Shown: positions 38,238 through 49,735, numbered from the stretch's first letter. The stretch: 64,000 nucleotides of DNA from Neocallimastix lanati (nom. inval.) (GCA_016946835.1 JACVTC010000078.1:253501-317500), one strand, 5' to 3'. Numbers and translations are program-made. Notes: a model not told the origin generated them from the sequence alone.

Positions 38238-39478
38238 ATGTCAGAATCTTCATATAAGAGTCTTGAAGAAGGGCGTTCTCATCGTCGTTTATATGATAAA
38301 ATATTTCGAAATACTAAAGTTGTGAGTTTTGAAATAAAATAATTTTTCAATATTTAATATATTTTTGATTTTTATTTTAACAGATATATTATATTTTGAA
38401 ATATAATATTATGAATTAAGGATAGATATTTGGATATATTTATTGAAAGTAAGTTCTTTATATAATTAAAAAAATAAAATCTAAAATTGGCATGATTTTT
38501 TAATTATTTATTTTATTTTTATATTTAATATAATAGTAATTTTTTCAGTATTTGCTTTTGTAAGTTTAATTTTTATTATATTTTTAAAATAGTATTTAAA
38601 TCATTATTAAATGTTTAAATAATAAATAAGGGAACAGTAATATATATTATTGTCGAGGCTTCATCCAAGCGAACAATATACTTTTTTTTTGGTTTGTTAA
38701 ATAAATATAATAAAATTTATTATATGCTGTTTTCAAGTTATTAACATATTTCATAATTTTTTATGAAAACAATATATATAAATGTTTTATTTAAGATGCC
38801 AGCATACTGATTAGTTTGATATTTGAAATAAAATTTGTAAATATATATTATATTCAAAAATACCGATTAAATTTTTTTTTATCAATTTTAAAAATGACAT
38901 AAATAATTTATAAAATTTATATATTTAAATATATTAATATAATTTCAGGTGAAGGTAAAATTCATTTTAAAAAATCCCTAGAAAAGAATATATAATAATA
39001 AACAATTTTTTTTTTCTTTTTGTTTTTCATACTATAAATTTTTAAAATAGTATAATAATTTTATTTAAATATTATATATATATTATTATATAATTTTAAT
39101 ATAATATAAATGTAAATACTAATATAAATTATTTAATTAAAAAAATATTAAATATATTATCTCATATTTAATATTTAATAGTATTACAGAAAAGGAAAGC
39201 TAGTATGAATTTATATCTCAATAATAAATATTAAATTATGAGATAGCAAATATAAGAATATTTATATTGTAATTTAAAAAATATTAATTTTTTTTTTTTA
39301 TTTTTTTTATTTTTATTTTTTTTTTTTTTAATATTTATATATGATTTATGATCTTTTTACTATTTACTTAATTATTAAGGAACCAAAATTTAAAAAATTA
39401 ATTCTTGGTTTTGGAATTTCAATTTTATTACAATGTAACATCGCACTCTTTATTGTTATTTTTAATCATTACAAATAA
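38238..39478 (+). CDS. probable small membrane protein, multi-exon
   Basis: A gene model of about 107-109 residues assembled from small exons: 38238-38321, 38421-38448, 38549-38559 (11 nt), 38631-38691, 38796-38836, possibly 38949-38954 (6 nt), and 39380-39478. Every junction is GT-AG and the frame is kept throughout (phases 0, 1, 0, 1, 0, 0). The product starts M-S-E-S-S-Y-K-S-L-E-E-G-R-S-H-R-R-L-Y, a polar cytosolic-type tail. Three hydrophobic segments follow: I-F-A-F-G-T-V-I-Y-I-I-V, then I-Y-F-F-F-G-D-A-S-I-L-I-S-L-I-F, then L-I-L-G-F-G-I-S-I-L-L-Q-C-N-I-A-L-F-I-V-I. It ends N-H-Y-K. I do not recognise the family. Consistent phase over six or seven exons and residue composition unlike the AT-rich surroundings support it; the 6-nt exon is optional. 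Confidence 0.5.
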
Positions 39479-39850
39479 TAAATTATTATTGTTTCATACA
39501 TCAACATCAACAATAATAAATAAAAATAATAGATTCTTTAGTTTTTCAAAATGAAAAAAATTATACCAAATCTGTTAATTTTATTCCATAGTTTTATATA
39601 ATTTATTTTATACTTTTTATATATATAATATAGAATCAACCATAAAATTTCAATAATTGTGAAATTAATAGATAATAATAAAATTAAAAAAACATCAGTA
39701 TAAACAATATATAATATTAAAATCAATCTTAAACTCAATGAAATTTACTAAAATATGTATTTAAATTATTATATTAAAAAAGTAAATTTAAAATTTTGAA
39801 TAATTTATAAAAAATAAATTTAAATATAATACAATAAATTAAATATAGTT

Positions 39851-39895
<45 letters not shown>

Positions 39896-40062
39896 TTATT
39901 TTTTAATTAATATTTTTATATTATTATTATATTAATTTTTATATATATTATTCATTTTTTCTAAATTTTTATTTCATTTTTAATAACTGAAATATTACAT
40001 GTATTTCAAATTTCACATATATATTTTTTCTTTAAATGAAGATTAGTATTTTTTAAAATAAT

Positions 40063-40103
<41 letters not shown>

Positions 40104-40145
40104 TGCTTTTTTTCATTAAGAATTTATATTATTCCATTTTTCTAT
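39479..40145. other. intergenic, convergent gap
   Basis: Lies between the stops of the small membrane protein gene and the secreted Cys-rich protein gene. Contains (ATT)n at about 39862-39895 and a T run at 40066-40098. No gene. Confidence 0.5.
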
Positions 40146-40670
40146 TTATATGAAAAGAATTAAGGCTAATATAAGGTTTACTAACAATACTGAAGTGAAA
40201 TACTTAAGGTTTTGAGCGTCGTCGGTATCATCATCAGTAGTTACTTGACTAGTATTGGCACTATTAGCAGTAGAACCATTTGTTGATACGGCTGCACCAG
40301 TAGCACTAGCTTGAGGAGCTGGTGTAAAAGTAACATCATTTTTAGTTTGCATTTCATTATATACATTTGCTGGAATATGTTCTGGATCCAAATTAGCTGC
40401 AGCACATTGAGCCGACATATCAGCATTAAGTTGTTTTAAAGCAGCTTGAACAGATGGTTCATCTGGACAGTAGTCATAGCAGTCTGAAATAAGAGAGTCA
40501 TAAACACAGTAACATTTAGCTAATTCATTTGGTTTTGAAACACAAAATTCATCACGAGCCGTAGTTCTAATTTTGATACACTCATTCATAGTAAATAAAG
40601 TTTGTTCAGCACAGCCGGCATAAACAAAGCCAACATAAAGTGCAATAATAGCAAATAAGAAAGATTTCAT
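40146..40670 (-). CDS. secreted Cys-rich, probably GPI-anchored protein
   Basis: A 174-residue uninterrupted frame. Residues 1-18 (M-K-S-F-L-F-A-I-I-A...F-V-Y-A) form a classical signal peptide with likely cleavage before G-C-A-E-Q. The mature part has eight cysteines (20, 31, 43, 53, 55, 64, 68, 89), suggesting a compact disulfide-bonded domain. A Thr/Ser/Ala-rich linker (about 113-145) containing N-G-S and N-T-S sequons follows, then an acidic T-D-D-D-T-D-D stretch, and a hydrophobic carboxyl end without a basic tail (V-L-L-V-N-L-I-L-A-L-I-L-F-I), as in a GPI attachment signal. It resembles fungal cell-surface proteins in layout, but I recognise no named family; CFEM and hydrophobin spacings do not fit obviously. 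It likely sits on the cell or zoospore surface. Confidence 0.85.
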   Translation of the reverse strand: MKSFLFAIIALYVGFVYAGCAEQTLFTMNECIKIRTTARDEFCVSKPNELAKCYCVYDSLISDCYDYCPDEPSVQAALKQLNADMSAQCAAANLDPEHIPANVYNEMQTKNDVTFTPAPQASATGAAVSTNGSTANSANTSQVTTDDDTDDAQNLKYFTSVLLVNLILALILFI

Positions 40671-41566
40671 CTGTATTAAATAAAAATTATATTTATATCA
40701 ATTTAGTTTTTAATTTAATATTCTATTTCAACTTTTCTATCATAATTTTTACTTTTGAAATTACTTTTTTTTATGGTTTATTACCTTTTATTTAATTTAT
40801 TATATTGGATATTTAATAAAATAAAAATAAATTTTTTATGTGTTTATATGATATAAATAAAACAGATTCTATAATAAAATATAAAATTAATAAAAAAAAA
40901 AAAAAAAAAAATGTTTTTTTATATTACATCCAAGCAATAATTAAAAATAATTAAAATATATTTATAAACATATTACCAAGATAATTACTATATAATTATG
41001 CCAATACACTACAATAAATTTTAATAAATTGAATAATTACCCAAATTGCGTTGTAATATATGATAATTAATTTACACAAAACCTATTATATATCATACAA
41101 AAAAATTAAATTGAATGGAACAAATATAATTAAAAAAAATTTTTTTATTTTTAATTACTAATTATTATAATTATTTTTTTATTATTATTTTTTTTTTTAA
41201 TTACTATTAATTATAATTTTTTTTTTTTTTAATTTTTAATTACTAATTATTAAAAATTAAAATTTTTTTTTTTATATTTTTAATTATTAATTATTATATA
41301 TATATATTTTTTATAATTTAAAAATTAGCAAATAAATTTATGATTTAATAGTATTAATTAATACTTTATTATTAATAATTATTCATAAAATTGTAATTTT
41401 AATATATATTAATTTTAAAGTATAAATAATAATAAAATAAATATAAAATTCTAATAACATTAACTAATATAAAAGTTTTATAATTGCTATTGTTTGAATA
41501 TGATATGTGATAAATGTAATAAAATGTAATATCCTTTAGTATAAGCCACAATGTAAATAAAAGAAA
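40671..41566. other. intergenic, no gene seen
   Basis: AT-rich with A and T runs, bounded on the right by the target-site duplication of the DNA transposon. The first part should hold the promoter of the secreted protein gene. Confidence 0.5.
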
Positions 41567-41852
41567 CTAATTTAGGGGTGTGTCATTTCGAAAATTTTTA
41601 TTACAAAAATTTGTATTTTGTTGTAGTGCATTTCGGAAAACATGGCGTATTATAATGTAATAAATAAATAAATTAATAAATAAATTATAAATGAATAAAT
41701 AAATTTTTAAATGATAATAAAAATAATTAAGACAAATGTTTATTATGTTTATTATGACTAAAAAAATTTTTTTTAGAAAATTAAATAAAAAAAAATATAC
41801 ATATATAATTGCTGTGTGTGTAAAATAATTATTATATTTTTTTTATTTTATT

Positions 41853-42119
41853 TTAAATATTATTAATTATTATTAATACCTTGTTTATATTATCAACAGA
41901 ATTACATTTATGTAAACTTTCATATTTTAAAACCTCCTTTTTATCATTTAAAATAATTAAAGATTTACATTTATTTAAAGTCTTATATTCAGTGCATCTA
42001 TAAATTTTTGATTTATCTTTCCTTTGAAATGAAAAATTAAATTTGTATTTTTTATTAATAATAATTTGTTCATTTCCTCGATTTGTTTCACTTATTTCAA
42101 TTTCTATATTGTCTTCCAT
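41853..42119 (-). CDS. FLYWCH-like zinc-finger fragment, transposon-derived
   Basis: An 88-codon frame inside the Mutator-like element. It shows K-Y-K-F-N-F-S-F-Q-R-K-D-K-S-K-I-Y-R-C-T-E-Y-K (read in two pieces), then K-C-K-S-L-I-I-L and Y-E-S-L-H-K-C, giving the C-x(9)-C-x(n)-H-x-C spacing of FLYWCH / WRKY-GCM1-type fingers. These fingers often sit at the amino end of Mutator-like transposases. The catalytic DDE part is missing: the frame ends in I-I-I-N-N-I within AT-rich sequence. It is either a truncated transposase or a small DNA-binding protein that retains affinity for the terminal repeats. Confidence 0.6.
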   Translation of the reverse strand: MEDNIEIEISETNRGNEQIIINKKYKFNFSFQRKDKSKIYRCTEYKTLNKCKSLIILNDKKEVLKYESLHKCNSVDNINKVLIIINNI

Positions 42120-42464
42120 TGATAATTAAAATTTTCCAATAAAATATTTTAATGAATATACTTTTAAATGCTTTGAAACTTTTTTTTTTTTAATATTTAA
42201 AATAATAAATCTTTTTTTAATTAATTATATAATTATTTAAATAATTATTTAATTATTAATTATTTATTATTTCTTTATTTACTATTTTATTTATTTATTT
42301 TTATTTTTTTTTTTATTTTTTATTTTATTTTTTAATGTTTAAAAAAAGAGTTTTCTTATTATTTTTATTTTATTTTTTAATGTTTAAAAAAAAAAAGTTT
42401 TCTTATTTCTTATTTTTTTTTTTTTTTTTTTTTTTAATTTGGCGAAATACAACACTTCAATAAA

Positions 42465-42505
42465 GGGTGTGTTATTTCGAAAATTTTTATTACAAAAATT
42501 TGTAT
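42465..42505 (+). repeat. internal copy of the left terminal repeat
   Basis: Starting AGGGTGTGTTATTTCG, this block repeats the left transposon end (41576 onward) in the same orientation, up to ACAAAAATTTGTATT. It suggests a second, truncated element of the same family nested inside the first. Confidence 0.8.
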
Positions 42506-42506
42506 T

Positions 42507-42629
42507 AACTTTTGGCGAAATACAACACATCAATAATTAGGTTAAGTATTTCTATTTAACATTAAAAAATAAAATAAAAATAAGAAATACTTAACCTAAT
42601 TATTGAAGTGTTGTATTTCGCCAAAAGTT
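42507..42629. mobile_element. nested foldback (MITE-like) element
   Basis: Arms 42507-42553 and 42583-42629 are 47 bases long and reverse-complementary with one mismatch, joined by a 29-base AT loop. The arm contains CTTTTGGCGAAATACAACAC. A partial copy of the same arm lies just outside, at about 42439-42464, next to the internal terminal-repeat copy. Confidence 0.85.
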
Positions 42630-42955
42630 GAATTTCGCCAAATTCTTGGTGGCTTATAAATTTAAGTCATAAAATATCACCACAATTATTATTCACTCCA
42701 TATTGTGAATATATTGCTTTTTAAAAATTGTAGTAAAAAGACACAAAATTATGATACAATTAGATATACGCCCCACGTAAGATTACGTATTCGAAAATTT
42801 TTGAGAATTGTAATTTTATTTATTTAATTAATTAATTATTATTCATTAAAATTTTAATAAAATTAAGTGGCTTAAAATTAAAAATATTTAAGCCATACAA
42901 CAAAATACAAATTTTTGTAATAAAAATTTTCGAATGCACACTCCCCCTAATTTAG

Positions 42956-44419
42956 AATAATTTAGTGCTAAGTAATTATTATTATTATTATTTTATTTAT
43001 TTATTTTTTTTTTTTAATTCCTACTCCCCTTGGTTTCAGCCCCCTTATATATGCTAGCCCACGAACTAATAACCAGGATAGAACCTGGTTCAATATTCTT
43101 TATTATAAAACATAGAAATAATTGACATGATTATAAATTCCCAACTTTTTACAGTTAATTTAAAACAATAAAAATTAAATTTATTAAATATTGGAAAAAT
43201 TTTATTATGTTTTGTAAAATAATCAAATTATAGTTTTTAATATGAATTAAAATAATTAAAGAGACTCTCCTATATATATATGAGTCCTCCAATTTTCAAT
43301 AGGCTTTGTAACTTTTACTATAGTCAAAGGATAGCATACCTAGGGTCAGGGCCCGTCTAATAGATGACTACTTATACCATATCGGTCGTGAAATAATAAT
43401 AGTGAAATTATTTCCATTGTTGTCCCTAGGTAATATGGAATTAAGTATATTCCAATTGTATTAAAATTATAGATAAATTGAGTAATAGTTTTGAACATCC
43501 ATTTGATATAAATTTATATTATAAATTAAATTATATATTATAATAATAATTTATTAATAATTTATTAATTATATATTATAAAATATGATTATAATATAAT
43601 AATTTATTTTTATTAATAATTATAATAATATTTTTCAAGAATATTTTCAGAAATTTTTTATTTAAAATTTTGAATAAATTTAATATATAGTGTAGTATTT
43701 TGTAATTAATGTTCAAATTTTAAATTTTTAAAATTTATATTATTTTATAACAGAATACATTAATAAATTTTACCAAATTTAAAAAAAAAAAATAATATCT
43801 TCAATAAAAAATATGAAAAATTATATCTTTTATATATATATATAATATATATATATATATAATAATTTGAATTTAAAACGTAATGTTTTTTTTTAATATT
43901 TAATATTAAACTATATAAAATTATTATGTTATATTAAAAACCAGTGAATAATATTATTTACTACTTTATATAAACGAAAATTAATATAAAATATTAATAT
44001 AAAATTGAAAAAATCAATATTATATAGTGTTACTATTATTATTATTGACAATTTTATTATATAATTACATAATTACTAATATAATTATAAATTATAGTTA
44101 AAAAAATCTAGATATAAAAAAAGGAATATTTGATATTATTTATTAATTATATATCTTTTTTTAAAATAATTTTAATTTATTAAAAAATGAACTTTCATAT
44201 ATTATTAATATATTATTAATATATTATTTTTATATTATAAATATATTATATATGTATATGATTGGATAATAGGAAAGCCACTAGTTGTTTTCTATTAATT
44301 AATTTTATATGAATTTTTTTTTTTTTTTTTATAAAGGACTGTTTAATATATTATATAGAAGAGGTATTTAAAAATAAAATTTCAATAATTTAGAATTTTA
44401 TATTATATATTATTTTGAC
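42956..44419. other. intergenic with a GC-richer island
   Basis: Bases 43016-43100 and 43255-43450 are clearly less AT-rich than anything nearby. They include a short hairpin (AACCAGGATAGAACCTGGTT at about 43070) and two CCTAGG-containing segments about 85 bases apart (near 43339 and 43425). No reading frame stays open. It looks like an old transposon or retroelement remnant. The rest is AT-rich, and the LTV1 promoter must lie near 44250-44419. Confidence 0.45.
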
Positions 44420-44631
44420 ATGGGTAAAAAACCTTTTATTGATAAGAAGACAGCAAGACATTATGAAGTTGTTCATAGATCTCAAAGAGATCCATTATTA
44501 GCAGATGAAAATGCATCAAAATTTGTATTAAAACAAGTTGCCCCGAGTCTTAACTTACTTAAAGTAATATTAAATTATTATAATAATAATTAAAAAAAAA
44601 AAAAAGATAATATGAATAATTCAAAATAAAA

Positions 44632-44677
<46 letters not shown>

Positions 44678-47410
44678 TATAAAGCAGACACAAATAAAAA
44701 AGAAAAATCAACCAAAAATGAAAATATTTTAAAAACAATATGAATCATAATTAAAAATAAATATTTAATACAATAACAATGTTATTATTAATATTTAATG
44801 ATTGATATTGGTTAATATATTTTATGAGTAGAATAAAAATTTAATAATGTGTATATAATTAATATAAAAAGTTGTAATATTAATTAATAGTAATAATTAT
44901 ATTTAATAATTGTAATAATAATAAAATATAACTTTTAAAAAAAAAATAGAAAGGAAAATATGAATTAAGACCGGAAGATGATGAAGTAGGTTATGTTGAA
45001 GAATTCTCAGAAAATGAAGTAAATTATGATTATGAAAGTATTGATGGTGATTTATCAGAAACTGATATATTTAATGTTGATTCTGAAGAAGAAAAAGAAC
45101 CTTTAAAAGATGCAAAAGGAAATTTAATTGAACGGTATATTATTTAAAATTAATGGAATTTATTATTATATAAATTGATTCATATTATAATTAAATTTTT
45201 ATAATATTTAATAAATATTAATAATTTTTAAATTTAAATTTAAATATGAAATATATATAAATAAATATTTCGCAATGTTATTAATTGATTTAAAAATACT
45301 AAATTAAAAAATATATTTAAATATAAAGTGAAGCTGGTGTGGCAGCTTTATATGGTATTGATTTTGATGATACAAAATATGATTATATGCAACACTTAAA
45401 AGTTATTGGTGAAGATCCAACTGCTGTATTTATTCCTTCAAAGGAAGAAGCTAAAAAGGAAGCGAAAAAAGGAGGAATTCAATTCCTTGTAAATATTAAA
45501 ATACGAATATAAAAATAAAATGTAATAATTTTTAAAAAAGGTATTTTTATTAAAATATAATAATATTAAATAGGATGAATCAATTGACCTTAATGAAAAA
45601 TCAAATCAAAAGAAAAAGGTTACTTTCCAATTACCAGAAGAAGCATTACCATCGAAATATGAGGAAGAAGTTGGTTTAATGAATAGAGAAGATTCTGATA
45701 GTAAGATTTAAATTTCACCTATTATGTTTATAATTTATTTATATATTTATATATAAATTTATTAAAAATAAAAATATGAATAAATAAATTTAAATATTAT
45801 AATTTTTTTATTAACATATTTAATTTGTGTTTGTATTTAAATGTATAAAATTAAGTTTTAACGGCGAATCCATATGTTAGAGAAGTTTTATATTCATTAG
45901 ATGATCCAAATGCTATTGATGAAAATATGGAAGATGATTTTGTTTTACAATTAAATGCTGAACCAGGAAGTGATGAAGAAGAATTTGATATGGAAGCTGC
46001 AATGTATGGATATGATGATGAAGATGAAGATGATGACGATGATGAATGGGCTGCTGTTAGAAAGTAATAATTAGATTTATTATTAATATAATTAATATAT
46101 ATTTGTTTAATTAGATAATATTGTAAATAAATATAATTAATAAGTAATGATATTAAAATTTTTTTTCTTTTATTTTTTTTAATTGTAAAACTATTAAAAA
46201 AATAAAAGATTTAAGAAAGCTCAAAAAAGTGAAAAGCAAGATCTTTATGATTTCGAAGATGATGAAGATGAACGTCGTACTGGTCTTACTGGATTTTCAA
46301 TGAGTTCATCAGCTATGTTCCGTAATAAACATTTAACTTTGTTAGATGATAGATTCGAAAGAGTAATTAATCAATATGATGATGATAATATTGGTGAATT
46401 AGATCCAGAAGCACCAAATGTTCGTGGTAATATTGATGATAATGATCTTCCAGAACATTATGATAAATTATTTGATGAATTTTTAGATAGTAAGGATGTT
46501 TTAGGTAAAAAAGTTATTGAGAAATTTGCTGGTGGTGTTCCATCCGAACAAATTGCTGAATTACGTGAAGAACTCAAAACAAAAGAATTTGATATATTAA
46601 AATATGAAGAAGAACAAAGTAATAAGAAAGAAAAAGTTCAAATGATTGAAAGAGAATTATCAAAGAATGAAAAGCGTGAAAGAAATAACTGGGATTGTGA
46701 AACTATTATTAGTAAGTATTATAATAATTTAATATTTTATTTAAATTTAATAAACTGATTAATAAAATAAAATAAAATAAAATAACAAAAATAAATAAAT
46801 AATATTTATATTAATTTTATTTTTCTGTTAATTTATTTTTAACGATAATAATAATAAATAGCTACTTATACAAATATATATAATCATCCAAAAATGATTA
46901 AAGATGATTCTATTAAAAAAATCCATGTTACAAGAAAAGGTTTACCTATTGTTGAAAAGGAAGTTTCAGAAGAAGAAGAGGAAGAAGAGGAATATGAAGT
47001 TAGAGAAAATAAGGGTGTTGCTCGTAATAAAAAAGAAACCAAAGAAGAAAAGAAGGCAAGAAAAGCTATGGTTAAGAATGCTAAAAAGGTATTTCAGGAA
47101 ATAATAAAAAAAAAAATAGTGTTAATGAAAAAAGGAAAAAAAAAAAAAAAAAAGAAAAAAAATTAAATATATATATAGTTTTTCAATTATAAATATAATG
47201 AAAAATGAAAAAAAGATTTAAATATGTATGTAGTTTTTCAATTATATATAGTAATAACTTATCATAATTTAACAAATATATATGTATATAAAATAGGAAC
47301 GTCGTGAAGCAAAGAAGGCTACAAAGAAGGCATTCAAAAAGGAACATATGAAACAAGAAAAGATACAAAAAACAAAGGAAATGCAAGAACGCACAATGAA
47401 AATTGAATAG
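44420..47410 (+). CDS. LTV1: LTV1, 40S ribosomal subunit biogenesis factor
   Basis: LTV1 accompanies pre-40S particles, stabilising the head and beak region until late maturation, and helps nuclear export. Eight exons join in frame: 44420-44563, 44950-45134, 45329-45488, 45574-45700, 45856-46063, 46209-46711, 46862-47088 and 47297-47410, giving 555 residues. Diagnostic stretches are the start M-G-K-K-P-F-I-D-K-K-T-A-R-H-Y, V-V-H-R-S-Q-R-D-P, then G-I-D-F-D-D-T-K-Y-D-Y-M-Q-H-L-K, then L-D-D-R-F-E-R-V and the carboxyl W-D-C-E-T-I-I with T-N-I-Y-N-H-P-K. The middle has long Asp/Glu tracts (about 255-285) and the end is basic, coiled and Lys/Glu-rich. Intron 1 contains a long A homopolymer (44639-44674) and intron 7 a shorter one. 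Identity is secure. Confidence 0.96.
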
Positions 47411-47986
47411 ATTTATTTAATAATTATAATTTAAATATTTATGAATAATTACGTATTTTTCTATATTTAAAAGATATATATATTATATTTATATATATAT
47501 TTATTAATTTATTTATTTAAATACAGATATAAGCGATAAGATTGGGTACATTAAATAATAGCGTATTGATATATTTTTTTTTTTATTTAAAAAAGAAAAA
47601 AAAAAAAGTAGACATTTTGTATATATATACATTATTTATACATTATTTATACATTAGATATAGAAAAATATATATGAGCATTTATTTAACGTTAGATATA
47701 ATTAATATATATAACCAAAACTATTTTATTTAGCATTTTAAAATTTATTTATTTATTATTTTTATTTTAAAAATAATAATAATAATAATAATAATATTTA
47801 GAATATAATATTTTTTTTTTATAATTAGTATTTAATTTTAACATTCACAATTTAATTTTTATTATTAATTTTATTTTTATTATTAATTTAATTTTTATTA
47901 TTGATACTATTTTTTTTTTTTTTTTTTTTAATGTTTTCTGGTTTAATTTCACTAAATCCATTTTTATTTTATAATGCAATTATATA

Positions 47987-48024
<38 letters not shown>

Positions 48025-48392
48025 ATACATTAAATTTTAAATTATAATATATATTTAGAATTAATAATTTTTAATCATAAAAAAAAAAATAAAAATAAAA
48101 AATTAAAAAAAAAAAATAAAAATAATTAATAGTAAATTAAAGTAATAAAACATTTTATTTAAATTAAAAAAAAAAAAAGTTTTTCAATGAATATTTATTT
48201 ATTTATTTATTTATTTATTTTATTATTTATTAATTTTTTTTTTTTTTACTTGATTATAATTTTATATTTTTATATTGATTGATATTATTATTATAAATAT
48301 ATTTTATATATATCTACTTTTTTGTGTAGTTTTATTGTAAAGAGTATTTATATTTAAGGCTTTATTTTAATTGGTTAATGTGCTATTATTTG
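47411..48392. other. intergenic, homopolymer-rich
   Basis: Contains T runs (47916-47930), a 36-base A run at about 47988-48021 and (TTTA)n at 48194-48220. No gene is supported. Confidence 0.5.
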
Positions 48393-48792
48393 ATAGGTAT
48401 TTCAAATTACCAAACTTAACCAAGAGCGTCGACGGTTGTACTGATAAGGCATAATGATAATACAGGATCATCATTTATTTCTACGAAGGGTGAATCTCTC
48501 CCTTACTAGTTTAATAAATGATGAATCCCGGGAGAGAGTTTAGTGGACACCACAACACACTCTCTATTTTAAAGATGTTACTTTCTAGGTTTTATTCCTT
48601 TTTTATTTGTTAGGAAGGGAAATATTCCCGCATAGTACAACTTGTCGAAATATATAGTATTTTCGAGCTTTTTTTTTATTTTTTTTTAGTTTTTAAATTT
48701 TTTTATTCTTAATTTCAAATGTACTTTTCACCTACATGTATTTTTTAAAATAAAATTTATTAAAGTTTTGAAAGTGTATTCTCTTCCCTGTC

Positions 48793-48829
<37 letters not shown>
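48393..48829 (+). mobile_element. poly(A)-tailed repeat, copy 1 of a tandem pair
   Basis: About 400 bases starting TTGATAGGTATTTCAAATTA and ending CTCTTCCCTGTCTAT, followed by about 33 A residues. It is much less AT-rich than its flanks and has no reading frame. Two inverted pairs are visible (ATCATCATTTATT with AATAAATGATGAAT; AATCTCTCCC with GGGAGAGAGTT), so the transcript would fold. The poly(A) tail and lack of coding suggest a SINE or a 5'-truncated LINE end; no tRNA- or 5S-like head was recognised. Confidence 0.7.
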
Positions 48830-48842
<13 letters not shown>

Positions 48843-49257
48843 TTGATAGGTATTTCAAATTACCAAACTTAACCAAGAGCGTCGACGGTTGTACTGATAA
48901 GGCATAATGATAATACAGGATCATCATTTTATTTCTATGAAGGGTGAATCTCTCCCATACTAGTTTAATAAATGATGAATCCCCGGGGGAGAGTTTAGTG
49001 GACACCACAACACACTCTCTATTTTAAAGATGTTACTTTCTAGGTTTTATTCCTTTTTTATTTGTTAGGAAGGGAAAAATTCCCGCATAGTACAACTTGT
49101 CGAAATATATAGTATTTTCGAGCTTTTTTATTTTTTTTTTTAGTTTTTAAATTTTTTTATTCTTAATTTCAAATGTACTTTTCACCTACATGTATTTTTT
49201 AAAATAAAATTTATTAAAGTTTTGAAAGTGTATTCTCTTCCCTATCTAAAAAAAAAG
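48843..49257 (+). mobile_element. poly(A)-tailed repeat, copy 2 of a tandem pair
   Basis: Nearly identical to the copy at 48393-48795, with only scattered differences such as CTACGAAGG versus CTATGAAGG, TCCCGGGAG versus CCCCGGGGG and AAATATTCC versus AAAATTCC. It ends CTCTTCCCTATCT followed by nine A residues. It starts directly after the A tail of copy 1. Confidence 0.75.
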
Positions 49258-49422
49258 ATGTGTTTTATTTTTTTTTTTATATGTTAAACGATTTAAAAAG
49301 CATTGTTAACATAAATTTATATAAATAACATATAAAAAAAGGAATTAAGATGAATGAGATGTTTTTTTTTTTTAAAGAACCAAAATCATTTCTGGTGATT
49401 ATTCCTAAAAAAAAAAAAAAAA

Positions 49423-49735
49423 ACCCATTCTTGATGGTGATTTGCGGCTCTCTTTTACGGAAATTATAACTAACTAAGGGCTAGTAAGTTAGTTAGTTTA
49501 GTTAGTACTCAACAAGGGTTACACCACCAACCGACAGTATAAGCGCAAATTAACAACTAGGAGCGTCAGTTCATACTGAAAAAAAAAAATTGTTAAGTAA
49601 AAGACAGGCTATCAGGGTTAAATACCTCTTTGAAGATCCTTTGAAGGAGAGAGAAAAGAAAAGATCATGATTTTTCTTTTCAGATAAGTCCATTCAAACC
49701 CTAATCCATAAGGAAAATGAAGTTTCTTTGCTTTG

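Larger units (their letters stand above)
41567..42955. mobile_element. non-autonomous Mutator-like element with TIRs and target duplication
   Basis: The element proper is about 41575-42946. It starts GGGGTGTGTCATTTCG and ends, in reverse complement, GGGGAGTGTGCATTCG. Behind these tips the two ends share 38 identical bases (41588-41625 against 42896-42933). The flanks carry CTAATTTA(G) on both sides (41567-41574/5 and 42947-42954/5), an 8-9 bp target duplication as made by Mutator-family transposases. Inside are a FLYWCH-like minus-strand frame, a further copy of the left end (42465-42505) and a nested foldback. No transposase core is present, so mobility would depend on another copy. Confidence 0.8.

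Noticed and set aside
39188-39203. Alternative exon after ATTACAG in the small membrane protein gene
   Set aside because: Using it breaks the frame of the final exon, whereas splicing directly, or through the 6-nt exon at 38949, keeps phase.
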